NCBI RefSeq assembly: GCF_003970675.1
Contig: NZ_CP034563.1
Coordinates: forward strand, 1,183,501-1,247,500
Source of the DNA: Flammeovirga pectinis
GTDB taxonomy: Bacteria; Bacteroidota; Bacteroidia; Cytophagales; Flammeovirgaceae
Length of the DNA: 64,000 nucleotides
Reading direction: 5' to 3'
Positions within the stretch are counted from its first letter, which is position 1. Every line of letters starts with the position of its first letter. Under the pieces are notes generated by a model. The model had not been told where the DNA came from. It worked only from the letters and a program-made list of their open reading frames with translations, and searched no databases. Position numbers and translations under genes: made by a program. Positions 1-9,197 of the stretch are shown here, piece by piece.

Positions 1-99
1 AGTTTGTGGGGTTTCTTTATTGTTTTTATAAGTTGCAAATTTATTTAACTGGAGATTTTAGAAACGTCTACGAGTTAATACTCAAAGCAGTGGGTGAAA

Positions 100-717
100 T
101 TAATGATTTGCATAATTAATATTTCTTGTCACTTTATATTCATAGATTAAAGAATCAGCTTCATAATAAAGTTCATCTCTTTTTATCCAATTTCCTCTTT
201 CATCATTAACATAGTTTTCATAATTATAGTAATAATTACGCCCTACTTTTTTAACTAAATGGCCTAATTTATAACTGTATGAAATTTTATCAATAATATC
301 ATTATTTTCATCATACACCTTTTCTAAATAATATAAATCGTTTTTCATGTTAATGATAGATCTATTTAGTCTTTTGTTATTTTGGAAGAATGAAGTTTCT
401 AAAGTAGAATCATTTTTTATTTTTATTTCTTTACCAGTAAATTGATTTTCATTTACAATGCCTATAGTATAAATACCTAATTTTGAAATAACACCGTATT
501 CAAAACCTAACAATTCATTATTATGAATAGCATTAAATTCAATAAGTTGAAAATTTTCAAATTTATAGATAAATAGAACTTCTTGCCTATTTCTTTGCTG
601 AAGTTCATTTATTTCTAAAATATTATCTCTTAATGAAGGCTCTAATAAGTAGTTTATTTTCTTATCAGAGCATGATATAAAGCAGATAAATAATATTAGC
701 ATACTTAAATATTTCAT
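100..717 (-). CDS. Putative lipoprotein of unknown function, next to an RHS remnant
   Basis: A 205-residue protein with a short hydrophobic N-terminus ending in a lipobox-like ISCS (lipidated Cys about residue 16), so it is predicted to sit on a membrane. I do not recognise a named family. The C-terminal third has a 'GNWIKR ... TRNINY' pattern that I associate with Bacteroidota proteins carrying YD-like or MORN-like repeats; this is recall, not a search. It lies directly downstream, on the same strand, of a broken RHS C-terminus (920-1293) and a 58-residue ORF. That is where the immunity gene of a polymorphic toxin cassette usually lies, so an immunity role is possible but unproven. The frame is open and intact, with low GC like its surroundings. 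Confidence 0.75.
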   Translation of the reverse strand: MKYLSMLILFICFISCSDKKINYLLEPSLRDNILEINELQQRNRQEVLFIYKFENFQLIEFNAIHNNELLGFEYGVISKLGIYTIGIVNENQFTGKEIKIKNDSTLETSFFQNNKRLNRSIINMKNDLYYLEKVYDENNDIIDKISYSYKLGHLVKKVGRNYYYNYENYVNDERGNWIKRDELYYEADSLIYEYKVTRNINYANH

Positions 718-740
718 AACTATTCATTTAATTCTCTTAT

Positions 741-917
741 TTATTCTACTGTATCACCTTTCGACCTAAGTATATGTCCTTTGCTTATTACTCTGCCTGA
801 TGGAAATCTAATTTTCATCAAATCTATTATCTCACCATCTGGCACTTTTACACCATTAGAGCGAGGAACAACTTTTGACTTTTGTTGATTTACATATTTA
901 TCAGTTGTAAGTTTCAT
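741..917 (-). CDS. Small ORF (58 aa) downstream of RHS remnant
   Basis: ATG at 917, stop at 741. The start overlaps the stop of the preceding degenerate reading frame (TGATG). The product is basic and hydrophilic, with no signal peptide and no recognised domain. It may be the last part of an RHS toxin tip that was cut off by a frameshift rather than an independent gene, because the reading frame just upstream also reads as protein. Real expression is uncertain. Confidence 0.3.
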   Translation of the reverse strand: MKLTTDKYVNQQKSKVVPRSNGVKVPDGEIIDLMKIRFPSGRVISKGHILRSKGDTVE

Positions 918-919
918 CA

Positions 920-1293
920 ATGCTTCCCTAAATAATTTTCCATCATAGAAAAAATATTATTTGCTCTCTGTTCTATTTCCATTCCATCAATCATATCTAT
1001 GACTTTATCGCCTAACTTAGGTTTATCAAATTTAATTGATGGATAGTCATTACCGCTACTTAAAAAACCTCTCATCCTATCATAATCACTATATAAAAAT
1101 GATTTTGTAGCTTAAAAATGAAGTATTATTACCTGTCAGTAGTGTAAAAAAAAATTTCCATCAAAAGTGATTCAGAACCAAGGTGATTACTTAACTCGTA
1201 ACTTCTATAAGTTAATCCAGCTGCAGAAAGGTCTAAATCAGTAGGTTTAAATTGTCCTAACCTGCTACTACCATAAATAGGTACTTCTGAAAC
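920..1293 (-). pseudogene. RHS-repeat core C-terminal remnant (polymorphic toxin family)
   Basis: Read on the minus strand from 1293, the frame encodes 'PIYGSSRLGQ' and then 'YELSNHLG', the conserved end of the RHS-repeat-associated core domain that precedes the variable toxin tip. The frame is blocked upstream by a stop, so the rest of the large RHS gene is missing. After NHLG it loses the family sequence and stops at 1129. A second frame (about 1112 to 917) continues with a protein-like sequence containing 'YDRMRGFLSS'. The region is therefore a 5'-truncated and frameshifted scrap. RHS proteins deliver C-terminal toxins; this copy cannot do so. Confidence 0.7.
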
Positions 1294-1362
1294 CTATTGT
1301 TAGAAATTCCAACTCAAAATTAACTTAATGACAACATAAATATAATTAGTTTTATACTAACA

Positions 1363-1393
1363 AAAGCCACCCCAAAAATATTGAGATGGCTTT
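1363..1393 (-). terminator. Hairpin terminator of the TonB-dependent receptor gene
   Basis: Arms AAAGCCA (1363-1369) and TGGCTTT (1387-1393) form a 7-bp stem, followed on the minus strand by a short T-rich stretch. It lies 26 bases past the stop codon of the receptor gene at 1419. Confidence 0.6.
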
Positions 1394-1418
1394 CATTTAT
1401 AGAAAATAGATAAATTAA

Positions 1419-4037
1419 TTAAAATTCCTTATTACCAAATTCGCTCTTAACACCTTTAGATTTATTCTTTAAGCTATTAAAATTGTAAGTAATATTTATA
1501 ATAATCTGATCTACCTCATATACATAATTTGTAGTGGTATAGAAACTGTTATCAACAACTGCATTCGCATTTGCATCATAACCATACGCTGTATAATCAC
1601 CAGAGGTAGTAATACGTTGTTCGTTGGTTTCTAGTACACCCATATCCATGTTTAACCACTGTACATTAACGGCTAAACGATCGTTTAAGAATGTTTTCTT
1701 TACAGATAAGTTAGGACTGTAGAATCTTGAATCTTGACCTTGTGCCGTAATTCTTTCTGATAAGTAATTAAAAGCAAAGTTTAAGCTCAATGTTTTAGTG
1801 ATATCAAAAGTCGAATTTACATTAAAGCTATATTGCCATGCTTGAGTATCAATTGGCATAGAAACTAATAATAAGTTATCAGTATCGTCATAGTTAAACT
1901 CTCCAGTAATATGATCGTGATAAACGTTACCTCCTAAGTAGAAATCCCACCAATCTGTAATTTTTAAACTAGTACCAAGTTCAAAACCAAATACCTGACT
2001 TTGCCCTACATTTGTGTACACTCTGTTTAAAACAGAATCGCTATCAATAGTATTTGTTCTATTAATTAGATTTTGTGTATTTCTAAAATAAGCTGTTGCA
2101 AAAATAGTATGATCTCCAATTTCTTGTACTGCACCTAGTTCTACTAAATCAATAAATTCTGGTTCTAAGCTTGCATCACCTTGTTCTAAAGTTTCTGAAT
2201 GCTCTTTTTCTTTAAAAGGATTCATTTTAAAAGTAGTTGTACGTTCAACTCTCTTAGAATAAGCCGACTTTACTGCAAGACCATCATTAATTTGATATTG
2301 TAAATTTGCCGAAGGGAATAACTTAAAGTAATCGTAATTTAAAACTTCTTTTGTTGCTCCCGGAGCCGTTCCTTGATAATCTAACACACGGTCCATGTAC
2401 TCTCCACGAACACCAACACCATACGTCCAATTGCCTTTTTCTCCTGCAAGTTGTGCATACGCACTATGGATATCACGGTTTAAGTTAAGATTAGAAGAAT
2501 ACTTATGTATTTGATTCCATTCCCCAGTTGGAGTACCATCAATTATAACAGCACTATCATATTGAAAATCACCTCTATGATCTAATGTTCTGTATTGATA
2601 TCCAACATCAATTTGTCCAAAAGTCATAGGTTTAAAACTATAATCTATGTTTGCTCTAAAACCATTTAAAGGGTTATCATTAGTATTTCTTTCTCTTAAA
2701 TAATAATACTGATTTGCTTCAGCAGTGTCAAAACCTTTCTTCTGATTATCATTATAAGTTGGTCCGCCAAGCATTGTGTATTCGTACAACACAGAAGCAG
2801 ATAATTTTGATTCGTTATCAAAAGTGTGCGCATAATCCACACTACTCACTAAAAAGTCTGATTGTCTATTTCTTGAGTTATGGTTATAATAAGAGAAAGG
2901 GTCTCCTATTGGTGTACCTGTTGCAGGATCTGACTTCTGATTTTTATTGTAATAGATATCTGCTAAACGTGTTTTATCACGAATACCACCCATTACAGCT
3001 ACATTAAAAGTATTGTTCTCGTTTGGATCATATCCGAAAGAAAAACGTCCAGAATAGTTTTCTTCTACGTAACTTCTTTCACCATCAGAAGGGAAATTTG
3101 TTTTATACCCATCATTCGGATCACTTCTTTCGTCAATAATAGTCCAAACATCTCCTTCTCTTCTACCTGCTTTATCATTTCTTTGGTAAGAACCACCTAA
3201 AGACCAATTGATCTTATTTTTTTGCTGAGCAATTGTAAAATCACCTCCATAACGTTGTGGGTTGTTATGATTATCATAATTTTCGATTGCAGGCATTCCT
3301 ATTCGCAAATTAACTTGAGCATATAATCTATCAGCAGCACCTTTTGTAGTAATAATATTGATAATCCCTGCCTTACCTTCTGAATCATATTTGGCAGAAG
3401 GAGCAGTAATCACTTCAACATTTTTGATGGCATTTGCGGGCAACTGATTTAAAATTGTTGCCGCATCAGACTGTACAGGTTTGCCATTTAGCAATACCAC
3501 AAAACCAGTTGATCCACGTACGGATAAATCTCCTTCTCCGTTAATACTAACAGAAGGCATATTTTTTAAAACATCTGTAGCTGTTCCTCCCGATGCATTT
3601 TCAAATTTACTAGCATCATACACTTGGCGGTCAACTTTTGTTACTGCAGTTAAGGTCTCTCCTTTCACTTCAATTTCAGCAAGCATCTGACTGTCTTCTT
3701 TCAGGCTGATAATACCTAATTTAACAGGACCTTTACTTACTTTAATGTTCTGTTTTGTTGCCGTTTCAAAACCCATAAAAGCAACCGTTAACTTGTAAGT
3801 TCCCTCTTCTACTTTAGGGATGCTAAATTTCCCTTCGGTATCTGTAACCACACCTGTTACTAAAGAATTATCTTCTTGATTATACAATGCAACAGTGGCA
3901 TATTCTATTACCGCACTGCTAGAAGATTCTTTTACTTTACCTGTAAGTTTAGATTGAGCGTAAGTAAGTGTTGTCACACACAGCAACAATGTAATAAACA
4001 TTAGATGTTTACTTATTGTTATTAATTTAAATTTCAT
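1419..4037 (-). CDS. TonB-dependent outer membrane receptor with carboxypeptidase-like N-terminal domain
   Basis: An 872-residue outer membrane protein. A signal peptide (about 1-28, ending in TYAQ) is followed by a carboxypeptidase-regulatory-like beta-sandwich (about 30-115), a plug domain (about 130-235, with 'VRGSTGFVVLLNGKPV') and a long beta-barrel. This is the 'outer membrane beta-barrel protein' type of TonB receptor common in Bacteroidota, distinct from SusC. It should import a ligand across the outer membrane using TonB/ExbBD energy; the substrate cannot be read from sequence. It lies next to the iron uptake operon but about 340 bases and a separate transcription unit away, so a role in iron uptake is only a guess. 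It has its own downstream hairpin. Confidence 0.9.
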   Translation of the reverse strand: MKFKLITISKHLMFITLLLCVTTLTYAQSKLTGKVKESSSSAVIEYATVALYNQEDNSLVTGVVTDTEGKFSIPKVEEGTYKLTVAFMGFETATKQNIKVSKGPVKLGIISLKEDSQMLAEIEVKGETLTAVTKVDRQVYDASKFENASGGTATDVLKNMPSVSINGEGDLSVRGSTGFVVLLNGKPVQSDAATILNQLPANAIKNVEVITAPSAKYDSEGKAGIINIITTKGAADRLYAQVNLRIGMPAIENYDNHNNPQRYGGDFTIAQQKNKINWSLGGSYQRNDKAGRREGDVWTIIDERSDPNDGYKTNFPSDGERSYVEENYSGRFSFGYDPNENNTFNVAVMGGIRDKTRLADIYYNKNQKSDPATGTPIGDPFSYYNHNSRNRQSDFLVSSVDYAHTFDNESKLSASVLYEYTMLGGPTYNDNQKKGFDTAEANQYYYLRERNTNDNPLNGFRANIDYSFKPMTFGQIDVGYQYRTLDHRGDFQYDSAVIIDGTPTGEWNQIHKYSSNLNLNRDIHSAYAQLAGEKGNWTYGVGVRGEYMDRVLDYQGTAPGATKEVLNYDYFKLFPSANLQYQINDGLAVKSAYSKRVERTTTFKMNPFKEKEHSETLEQGDASLEPEFIDLVELGAVQEIGDHTIFATAYFRNTQNLINRTNTIDSDSVLNRVYTNVGQSQVFGFELGTSLKITDWWDFYLGGNVYHDHITGEFNYDDTDNLLLVSMPIDTQAWQYSFNVNSTFDITKTLSLNFAFNYLSERITAQGQDSRFYSPNLSVKKTFLNDRLAVNVQWLNMDMGVLETNEQRITTSGDYTAYGYDANANAVVDNSFYTTTNYVYEVDQIIINITYNFNSLKNKSKGVKSEFGNKEF

Positions 4038-4380
4038 TTTTGTAGTCTTAATAAAAAAAGTTTAAGATATAAGTTGTTTTATCATTCTTTTGTAATTGAA
4101 GAACGATATTGTTAAGACAAATTAAATATCTTTAATTATTGCAAAAGTGGTGTATTTGAAAATAATTTCCTAGAGAAAGTGTACAATTAGAAACGTTTGA
4201 AAACATTAACACGTTTTACTCTTTACTTTTAAAGTAAAATTGTTTATAAATACATGAATTCTAATTCATTAAAACATACTAAAAGTAGAAAAAAGGCAAT
4301 GCCCCATTCCTACTTGTTATTGGAAAACCGACGTATAATAATATTAACAAGTATATTTTATAAAAAAGCAATGATCATTT
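4038..4380. other. Intergenic region with a short palindrome
   Basis: There is no coding potential in this 343-base gap between two minus-strand genes. It holds a near-perfect palindrome at 4223-4239 (arms TTTACTTT and AAAGTAAA around one base), about 186 bases upstream of the receptor start. This could be an operator or just AT-rich symmetry. I found no consensus TAnnTTTG promoter on the minus strand here and no Fur-like box of the kind seen at 10.2 and 10.4 kb. Confidence 0.35.
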
Positions 4381-5529
4381 TTATACAAGTTCAAGTGAAG
4401 GTTCTTTTTTAAGAATACCTTTCTTTTTTTTCTTTCTCCCCAGCCACAATAAAAAACCAGTTATTGGTAATGATGCTGAAATTAATGATATAAAAAACAT
4501 GATAAATTTACCTGTTAAACCAAGTATTGCTCCTGTATGTATATCATAGTTTAAACGAAAAATTTTCTGTGCTGTAGTTGCATTTTCATACCTACCACTA
4601 AAGTCATTTTCATTAGATAATTCTTTAAGTGAATATTGATCAAAACACCTCCAATCTAGTTTACCAAATGTACCGTGTTCTGGAGATGAATATATTTTGA
4701 TAGGGTCAGTTTCTTTTTGAGGGATATAAATAGCTGTACCTAAAATACGAGCATCGTCTTCTAAAACTTTGTACCAAGCCCTATCAATACCAGGCAATGC
4801 ACTATTTCTATTACTACTTGATGGAACCTTTGATGCATACGTTGTTTTTTGAAGAGTATCTCCGCCAGAAACAAGATAATAAAGGGTATTTTCAAACCAT
4901 TCAAACGACCATATTAGTCCTGTTACGATTGTAAAAAGAAGTACCCACGAAGCATAAAACCCCAATACACTATGGAGATCATAATTCTTTCTTCTCCACC
5001 TACCGTTCCATTTTATTTTAAATTTCTGCTGTACTGCCTTCTTTTTCTTATTTTTTGGCCACCAGAGTACAATGCCAGAAACCAACATTACAAAAAATAT
5101 TAATGTAGCAATCCCTACTATTAACTCTCCATTTGGTAATAACAAAGAGATATGTAAATAAAGAATTACTGTAAAAAAATCGGTTCTAAGGTTCTTAATT
5201 TTTAAAACTTCGCCTGTGTATTGATCTATAAAAGTTATGTAAAAATAAGAAGCACTATCTGCATAATGTAAAGCCATAGAAGCGTTGTTTGGAGTTTCGT
5301 AATAAATACGTTGTACGTCCATTCCATCTGTTGCTTTATAGGCTATTTCTTTAATTTTTGAAGGAGGAAGTACATTTCCTTTTACTTCTTTTACAAATCG
5401 GTAAGATTGCGTTAACTCTTGTATTTCATGCTCAAATGTATAAATACATCCCGTTATAGAAACTATAAAAACTATTAAGCCAGATACAAGACCTATGATT
5501 AAATGGAGTTTACTAATCAGTTTTTTCAT
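4381..5529 (-). CDS. PepSY-associated transmembrane protein (iron-regulated membrane protein family)
   Basis: A 382-residue inner membrane protein. The N-terminus 'KLHLIIGLVSGLIVFIVSIT' followed by G is the signature first helix of the PepSY-associated TM family. Further helices lie near residues 145-165, 195-215 and 340-362, with extracytoplasmic PepSY-like segments between. Related proteins sit beside siderophore receptors, and some act as ferrisiderophore reductases or release factors (FoxB/FsrB-like), which I infer here. It is the last gene of the AraC, receptor, DUF4374, PepSY unit; the 69-base gap to the DUF4374 gene shows no clear terminator. The C-terminus is lysine-rich and probably cytoplasmic. 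Confidence 0.88.
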   Translation of the reverse strand: MKKLISKLHLIIGLVSGLIVFIVSITGCIYTFEHEIQELTQSYRFVKEVKGNVLPPSKIKEIAYKATDGMDVQRIYYETPNNASMALHYADSASYFYITFIDQYTGEVLKIKNLRTDFFTVILYLHISLLLPNGELIVGIATLIFFVMLVSGIVLWWPKNKKKKAVQQKFKIKWNGRWRRKNYDLHSVLGFYASWVLLFTIVTGLIWSFEWFENTLYYLVSGGDTLQKTTYASKVPSSSNRNSALPGIDRAWYKVLEDDARILGTAIYIPQKETDPIKIYSSPEHGTFGKLDWRCFDQYSLKELSNENDFSGRYENATTAQKIFRLNYDIHTGAILGLTGKFIMFFISLISASLPITGFLLWLGRKKKKKGILKKEPSLELV

Positions 5530-5598
5530 CTGTGTAAGTTTGAATTGGTAAGTAAAATGATAGAGTCAATTCCCTATCACTTTACTTAATAGTTGTGC

Positions 5599-6834
5599 TT
5601 AGTTCTTATTTAAAGAAAAGATTCCTTTTGCATAATGTCCATCAATTTTAGCTCCTTTCTTTGCTGTTGCAGTTTCAGGATCAATTTCATAAATATATCC
5701 TCCTTTACTATCAGAAATATTTAAATAGACTTTACCATCTTTAACTAAATGAGCAATACCCCATTCGCCACCATGCAACGGCACATCTTCTACTTTAGTA
5801 ACCGTTTGTGCATTTAAATCTGCAATAGTAATACTACAAACAGGTGTCTCTGTATTTGGTCCGTAAGTACCCCAAAGCTGAGAGTCGTCTGTAACAGTTC
5901 TTACTACCATTTTACCATTCCCTGCATATACTGCATTATTAATTTTCATGCCGCCACTTTTCTCTTCAAAGTTGAAGAAGTAATCTTGGTCAAATGCTGT
6001 TGCACCACTCTTAATTCTTAAAAATCCAGACGGTTTAGTTGGTGTCGGATAAAAACCAGTTGCATTAGAAGATGTAGAGAAAGTATAAATGTCTCCATTC
6101 TCATCTTCTTGTAAAGCCGTTTTTGCAGTATAATTACCAATATCAGATGTTCTATCGTCTTTTATATATTTATCAAATTCCATAGATGGGTAATTGTAGA
6201 CTGCTATTCTAGCAGAATCCGACAAGGGCGTTGCAAAAGCAGGAACCACCGCACCAGAACCCATTAAATAATAAGATAAATATACTTTGGATTCTCTCTG
6301 TAAAATGCCTGTTGGGAATGCCACTAAATCAAGTGCTTTTCTTTCATCAATTTTAGTAAGGAAACGTTCCGAAATAGACACTGATGGTTTATCAATACTA
6401 TAAATTACTCTATCTTCAAAACCTTCTCTTGGTGTACCTACTGCCAAGAATTCATTCTCATTTACATTTGTGGCTGCAAAAATTCCATGATCTGTCACTA
6501 ATTGTCCTGTTGCTACTAATTGAGCATTTTCACCTGCAAATTCATAACCTGTCAAGATATTATCGCTTGTATAGCCTGTTGTTAAAACCATATTACCAGC
6601 GGCATAAAAAGACATCCAAGCGGGTTGTTCAATCCCTTGCTTAATAGGCGAAATTGTACCCGAAGTTATGGTGTCTACAGTTATTAAAACGTCTGTACCT
6701 GTTGCTGCTTCAATACCAACAACAAAACCTGTTTCAACATTTGGTTGTGTCTCATTTGTTGTCGTCTCATCACATGAAACAAAAAGAGAAAAGCTACTTA
6801 ATAGTAGAAGTGATTGTAAAAATTGTTTGTTCAT
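5599..6834 (-). CDS. DUF4374-type lipoprotein of the siderophore uptake operon
   Basis: A 411-residue protein with a lipoprotein signal peptide (SLFVSC, lipidated Cys21) followed by a Thr/Glu-rich linker. The remainder looks like a beta-propeller of the DUF4374 family, with repeated short strands and Gly-Asp turns ('LHGGEWGIAHLVKDGKVYL'). DUF4374 genes in Bacteroidota commonly sit between a ferric-siderophore TonB receptor and a PepSY membrane protein, exactly as here. Its biochemical role is not established; a surface or periplasmic ligand-handling role is plausible. It starts 18 bases after the receptor gene, so it is very likely co-transcribed. Confidence 0.82.
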   Translation of the reverse strand: MNKQFLQSLLLLSSFSLFVSCDETTTNETQPNVETGFVVGIEAATGTDVLITVDTITSGTISPIKQGIEQPAWMSFYAAGNMVLTTGYTSDNILTGYEFAGENAQLVATGQLVTDHGIFAATNVNENEFLAVGTPREGFEDRVIYSIDKPSVSISERFLTKIDERKALDLVAFPTGILQRESKVYLSYYLMGSGAVVPAFATPLSDSARIAVYNYPSMEFDKYIKDDRTSDIGNYTAKTALQEDENGDIYTFSTSSNATGFYPTPTKPSGFLRIKSGATAFDQDYFFNFEEKSGGMKINNAVYAGNGKMVVRTVTDDSQLWGTYGPNTETPVCSITIADLNAQTVTKVEDVPLHGGEWGIAHLVKDGKVYLNISDSKGGYIYEIDPETATAKKGAKIDGHYAKGIFSLNKN

Positions 6835-6852
6835 CTTAAAATAAAAGTTTGT

Positions 6853-9186
6853 TTAATTCTGTATAAAATAACGTGCTTTGATACTGAAAGCACGACCCGG
6901 TTTTTGCTGATTTAAATTATCATAAACCTTGTTATCGAGTACGTTGGCACATAACAAAGAAAGGTTGTATTTACTTTCTTGAAATGTGTATGTTAGCTCT
7001 ATATTAAAAGTCAGTTGACTTGGTATAATTGATTTTGATTCTGATGCTGCCAGACTAGGCCATAGCAAATAGAATTGATGTACGTATCTGGATATTCCAG
7101 TTACAGAAAGCATTTGTTTTTTAGGCAACTCCTGATTATATACAAACGTCATGTTTCCAAATAAATAAGGCTCATTTGGTAGACGGTCATTGTATACAAT
7201 TTGGTCTTTATCGTTATTTCTTAAATCGAGATACGTACCTGCTAAACTTGCTGTAAACTTTTTAGAAAAAATATAGCTAGTTGTTACATCTATTCCTTTA
7301 GAAACCACCTTCGGATCGTTGATATAAAAACTACGATTCATCTTAGGTTCAAACCTTATATAATTCTTTGTATTACGCACAAATAAATTCATTTCTATTT
7401 GATAATTATTTGCTCTTAAGGTTTGGTATTTTATGCCAAAATTTAGGTTATCACTTTCTTCTGGTAAAAGCTCTTGGTTAGGTATTACATTTATACCATC
7501 ACCAAATAATTCATAGGATTCGGGAAATCGATACGCTTTTTCGTAAGAGGTTTTAAATTGAAAATGTTTGAGTTTAAAAGTAGAGGCAATTCCATATCCC
7601 AAGGCATCATTTTTATAAATAAAATCAGTTGATTCTGTTCCTTGAAAATTTGATTGAATGGCAAATAAATTATAGTAATATTTTTTAGCAAAAGCGATTG
7701 TACTCCATTTATCATCAAACACAGAATACGTATAAGATGCGCCCCAAACATGTTTATCTACAGTATTCGGGTTAGAAAATTGAGTATTGTTTTGCGGTTG
7801 GTATTTATCCTCTCCTTTTACTGTAAGGCTATTTAAAGAGTAGTTTATAGCCACACTATGATGGTTAGCAAAGGCATATTCTCCGTTTAAATTTCCGAGT
7901 AGGTTTTCTGTGTTCATTGTAAAATCAGATTTTCTACCCATCTCTCCCGTTGTAGGGTGAGCATCTGCTTTATAGTTTCCATACCAGTCGTATCTATTCG
8001 GACTTTTATCTACATTATTAGCGAGTGCATCTACAAAAACTAAATAGCTATTAATTGAAAATCCCTTTACAAATAAATCTCGCTTTCTGTAAACAAAATT
8101 ATAGATTAACTTCTCTTCTTTAGAGAAGGCTTCACCAACAGGGAAAGCAGGTGTACCAGTAGCGTATGGGTTTTGTTGTATCTCTTTAAAATTATCAGAA
8201 ATTAAAACACCAAACATTAATTCATCGGCATATTTCTTATTCATAAACCCTGCCTCTACCCATGCCATTTTAGAGGTATAAGCATCATGAAAACGTTTTA
8301 CTTCTGTAGTGTTTTCATCCAATTTACCCGATTCAAAATCTAGGAGATTAACATCAATTTTGTAATCATTATCACTGTGGTTTAAAAATGATTTTATACG
8401 TGCTGTAAAACCAGATTTTTTATGGTGATATTGGGCATTTACAGATGCTCTTTGTGTATTAAAACTTCCGTAAGAATACGATGCATCTAGGTAATTAATC
8501 GGTTTATGATTGGTAACTATATTTACTGCTCCACCCAAAGCATCTGATGAAAGATGAATAGGAACAGCACCTTTGTAAACTTCAATCCCTTCAATCTGAT
8601 TTACTGGGAAATTATTAAGAGTTAAAGAAGTCCCGAAATAATCCATTGGAATTCCATTAATAAATGTTCTAATTCTATTACCAGAAAGACCATTTAACGA
8701 AAGGTCAAAACTAGAACCTAGCCCTCCATCCTGTCTAATATTTACGCCAGATATTCTTCCTAAAAGTTGACTTGCATCTACTGTTGAGTTTTTTAAACCT
8801 TCCGTTTCTATCACTTCTACAGCATAGGCTTCTTCCCTTAGTAAAGTAGCTGCTGTTTTACCATAAACAACTACTTGATCTAACTCCTGAATATCTTCTT
8901 GGAGTACAATCAGAAAATTAGTATTTGCACTAACAACCACCTTTTTTGTTATCGGTTTATAACCTAAAAAATCGACATAAAGCGTATAAGTACCTTCCTG
9001 TAAATCTTTAAAAACTACTTTCCCTTTCGCATCACTTCTAACCGTTTTATTAGTTTCTGTAAGTTGCACTATAGCATAAGGAATAGGGTTATTCTTTTCA
9101 TCTTTAATAAACCCTTCTAAATTATTTTGGCAGTAAGCTTCCAGGCCTTGAAAAATGACAAGGCATAAAATGAAGATGTATTTCAT
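6853..9186 (-). CDS. TonB-dependent ferric-siderophore receptor
   Basis: A 777-residue outer membrane receptor: signal peptide (1-19, ending EAYCQ), carboxypeptidase-like regulatory domain (about 21-105), plug (about 110-225, containing 'LNGLSGNRIRTFINGIPM') and a 22-strand-type barrel to the end. The context makes ferric siderophore the likely ligand. It lies 11 bases after an AraC/PchR-like regulator, is followed by DUF4374 and PepSY genes, and is divergent from a complete siderophore biosynthesis operon. A Fur-like box precedes the operon. It is therefore expected to be induced under iron limitation, with the AraC protein adding siderophore-dependent activation. Confidence 0.9.
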   Translation of the reverse strand: MKYIFILCLVIFQGLEAYCQNNLEGFIKDEKNNPIPYAIVQLTETNKTVRSDAKGKVVFKDLQEGTYTLYVDFLGYKPITKKVVVSANTNFLIVLQEDIQELDQVVVYGKTAATLLREEAYAVEVIETEGLKNSTVDASQLLGRISGVNIRQDGGLGSSFDLSLNGLSGNRIRTFINGIPMDYFGTSLTLNNFPVNQIEGIEVYKGAVPIHLSSDALGGAVNIVTNHKPINYLDASYSYGSFNTQRASVNAQYHHKKSGFTARIKSFLNHSDNDYKIDVNLLDFESGKLDENTTEVKRFHDAYTSKMAWVEAGFMNKKYADELMFGVLISDNFKEIQQNPYATGTPAFPVGEAFSKEEKLIYNFVYRKRDLFVKGFSINSYLVFVDALANNVDKSPNRYDWYGNYKADAHPTTGEMGRKSDFTMNTENLLGNLNGEYAFANHHSVAINYSLNSLTVKGEDKYQPQNNTQFSNPNTVDKHVWGASYTYSVFDDKWSTIAFAKKYYYNLFAIQSNFQGTESTDFIYKNDALGYGIASTFKLKHFQFKTSYEKAYRFPESYELFGDGINVIPNQELLPEESDNLNFGIKYQTLRANNYQIEMNLFVRNTKNYIRFEPKMNRSFYINDPKVVSKGIDVTTSYIFSKKFTASLAGTYLDLRNNDKDQIVYNDRLPNEPYLFGNMTFVYNQELPKKQMLSVTGISRYVHQFYLLWPSLAASESKSIIPSQLTFNIELTYTFQESKYNLSLLCANVLDNKVYDNLNQQKPGRAFSIKARYFIQN

Positions 9187-9197
9187 TTATTTATATT

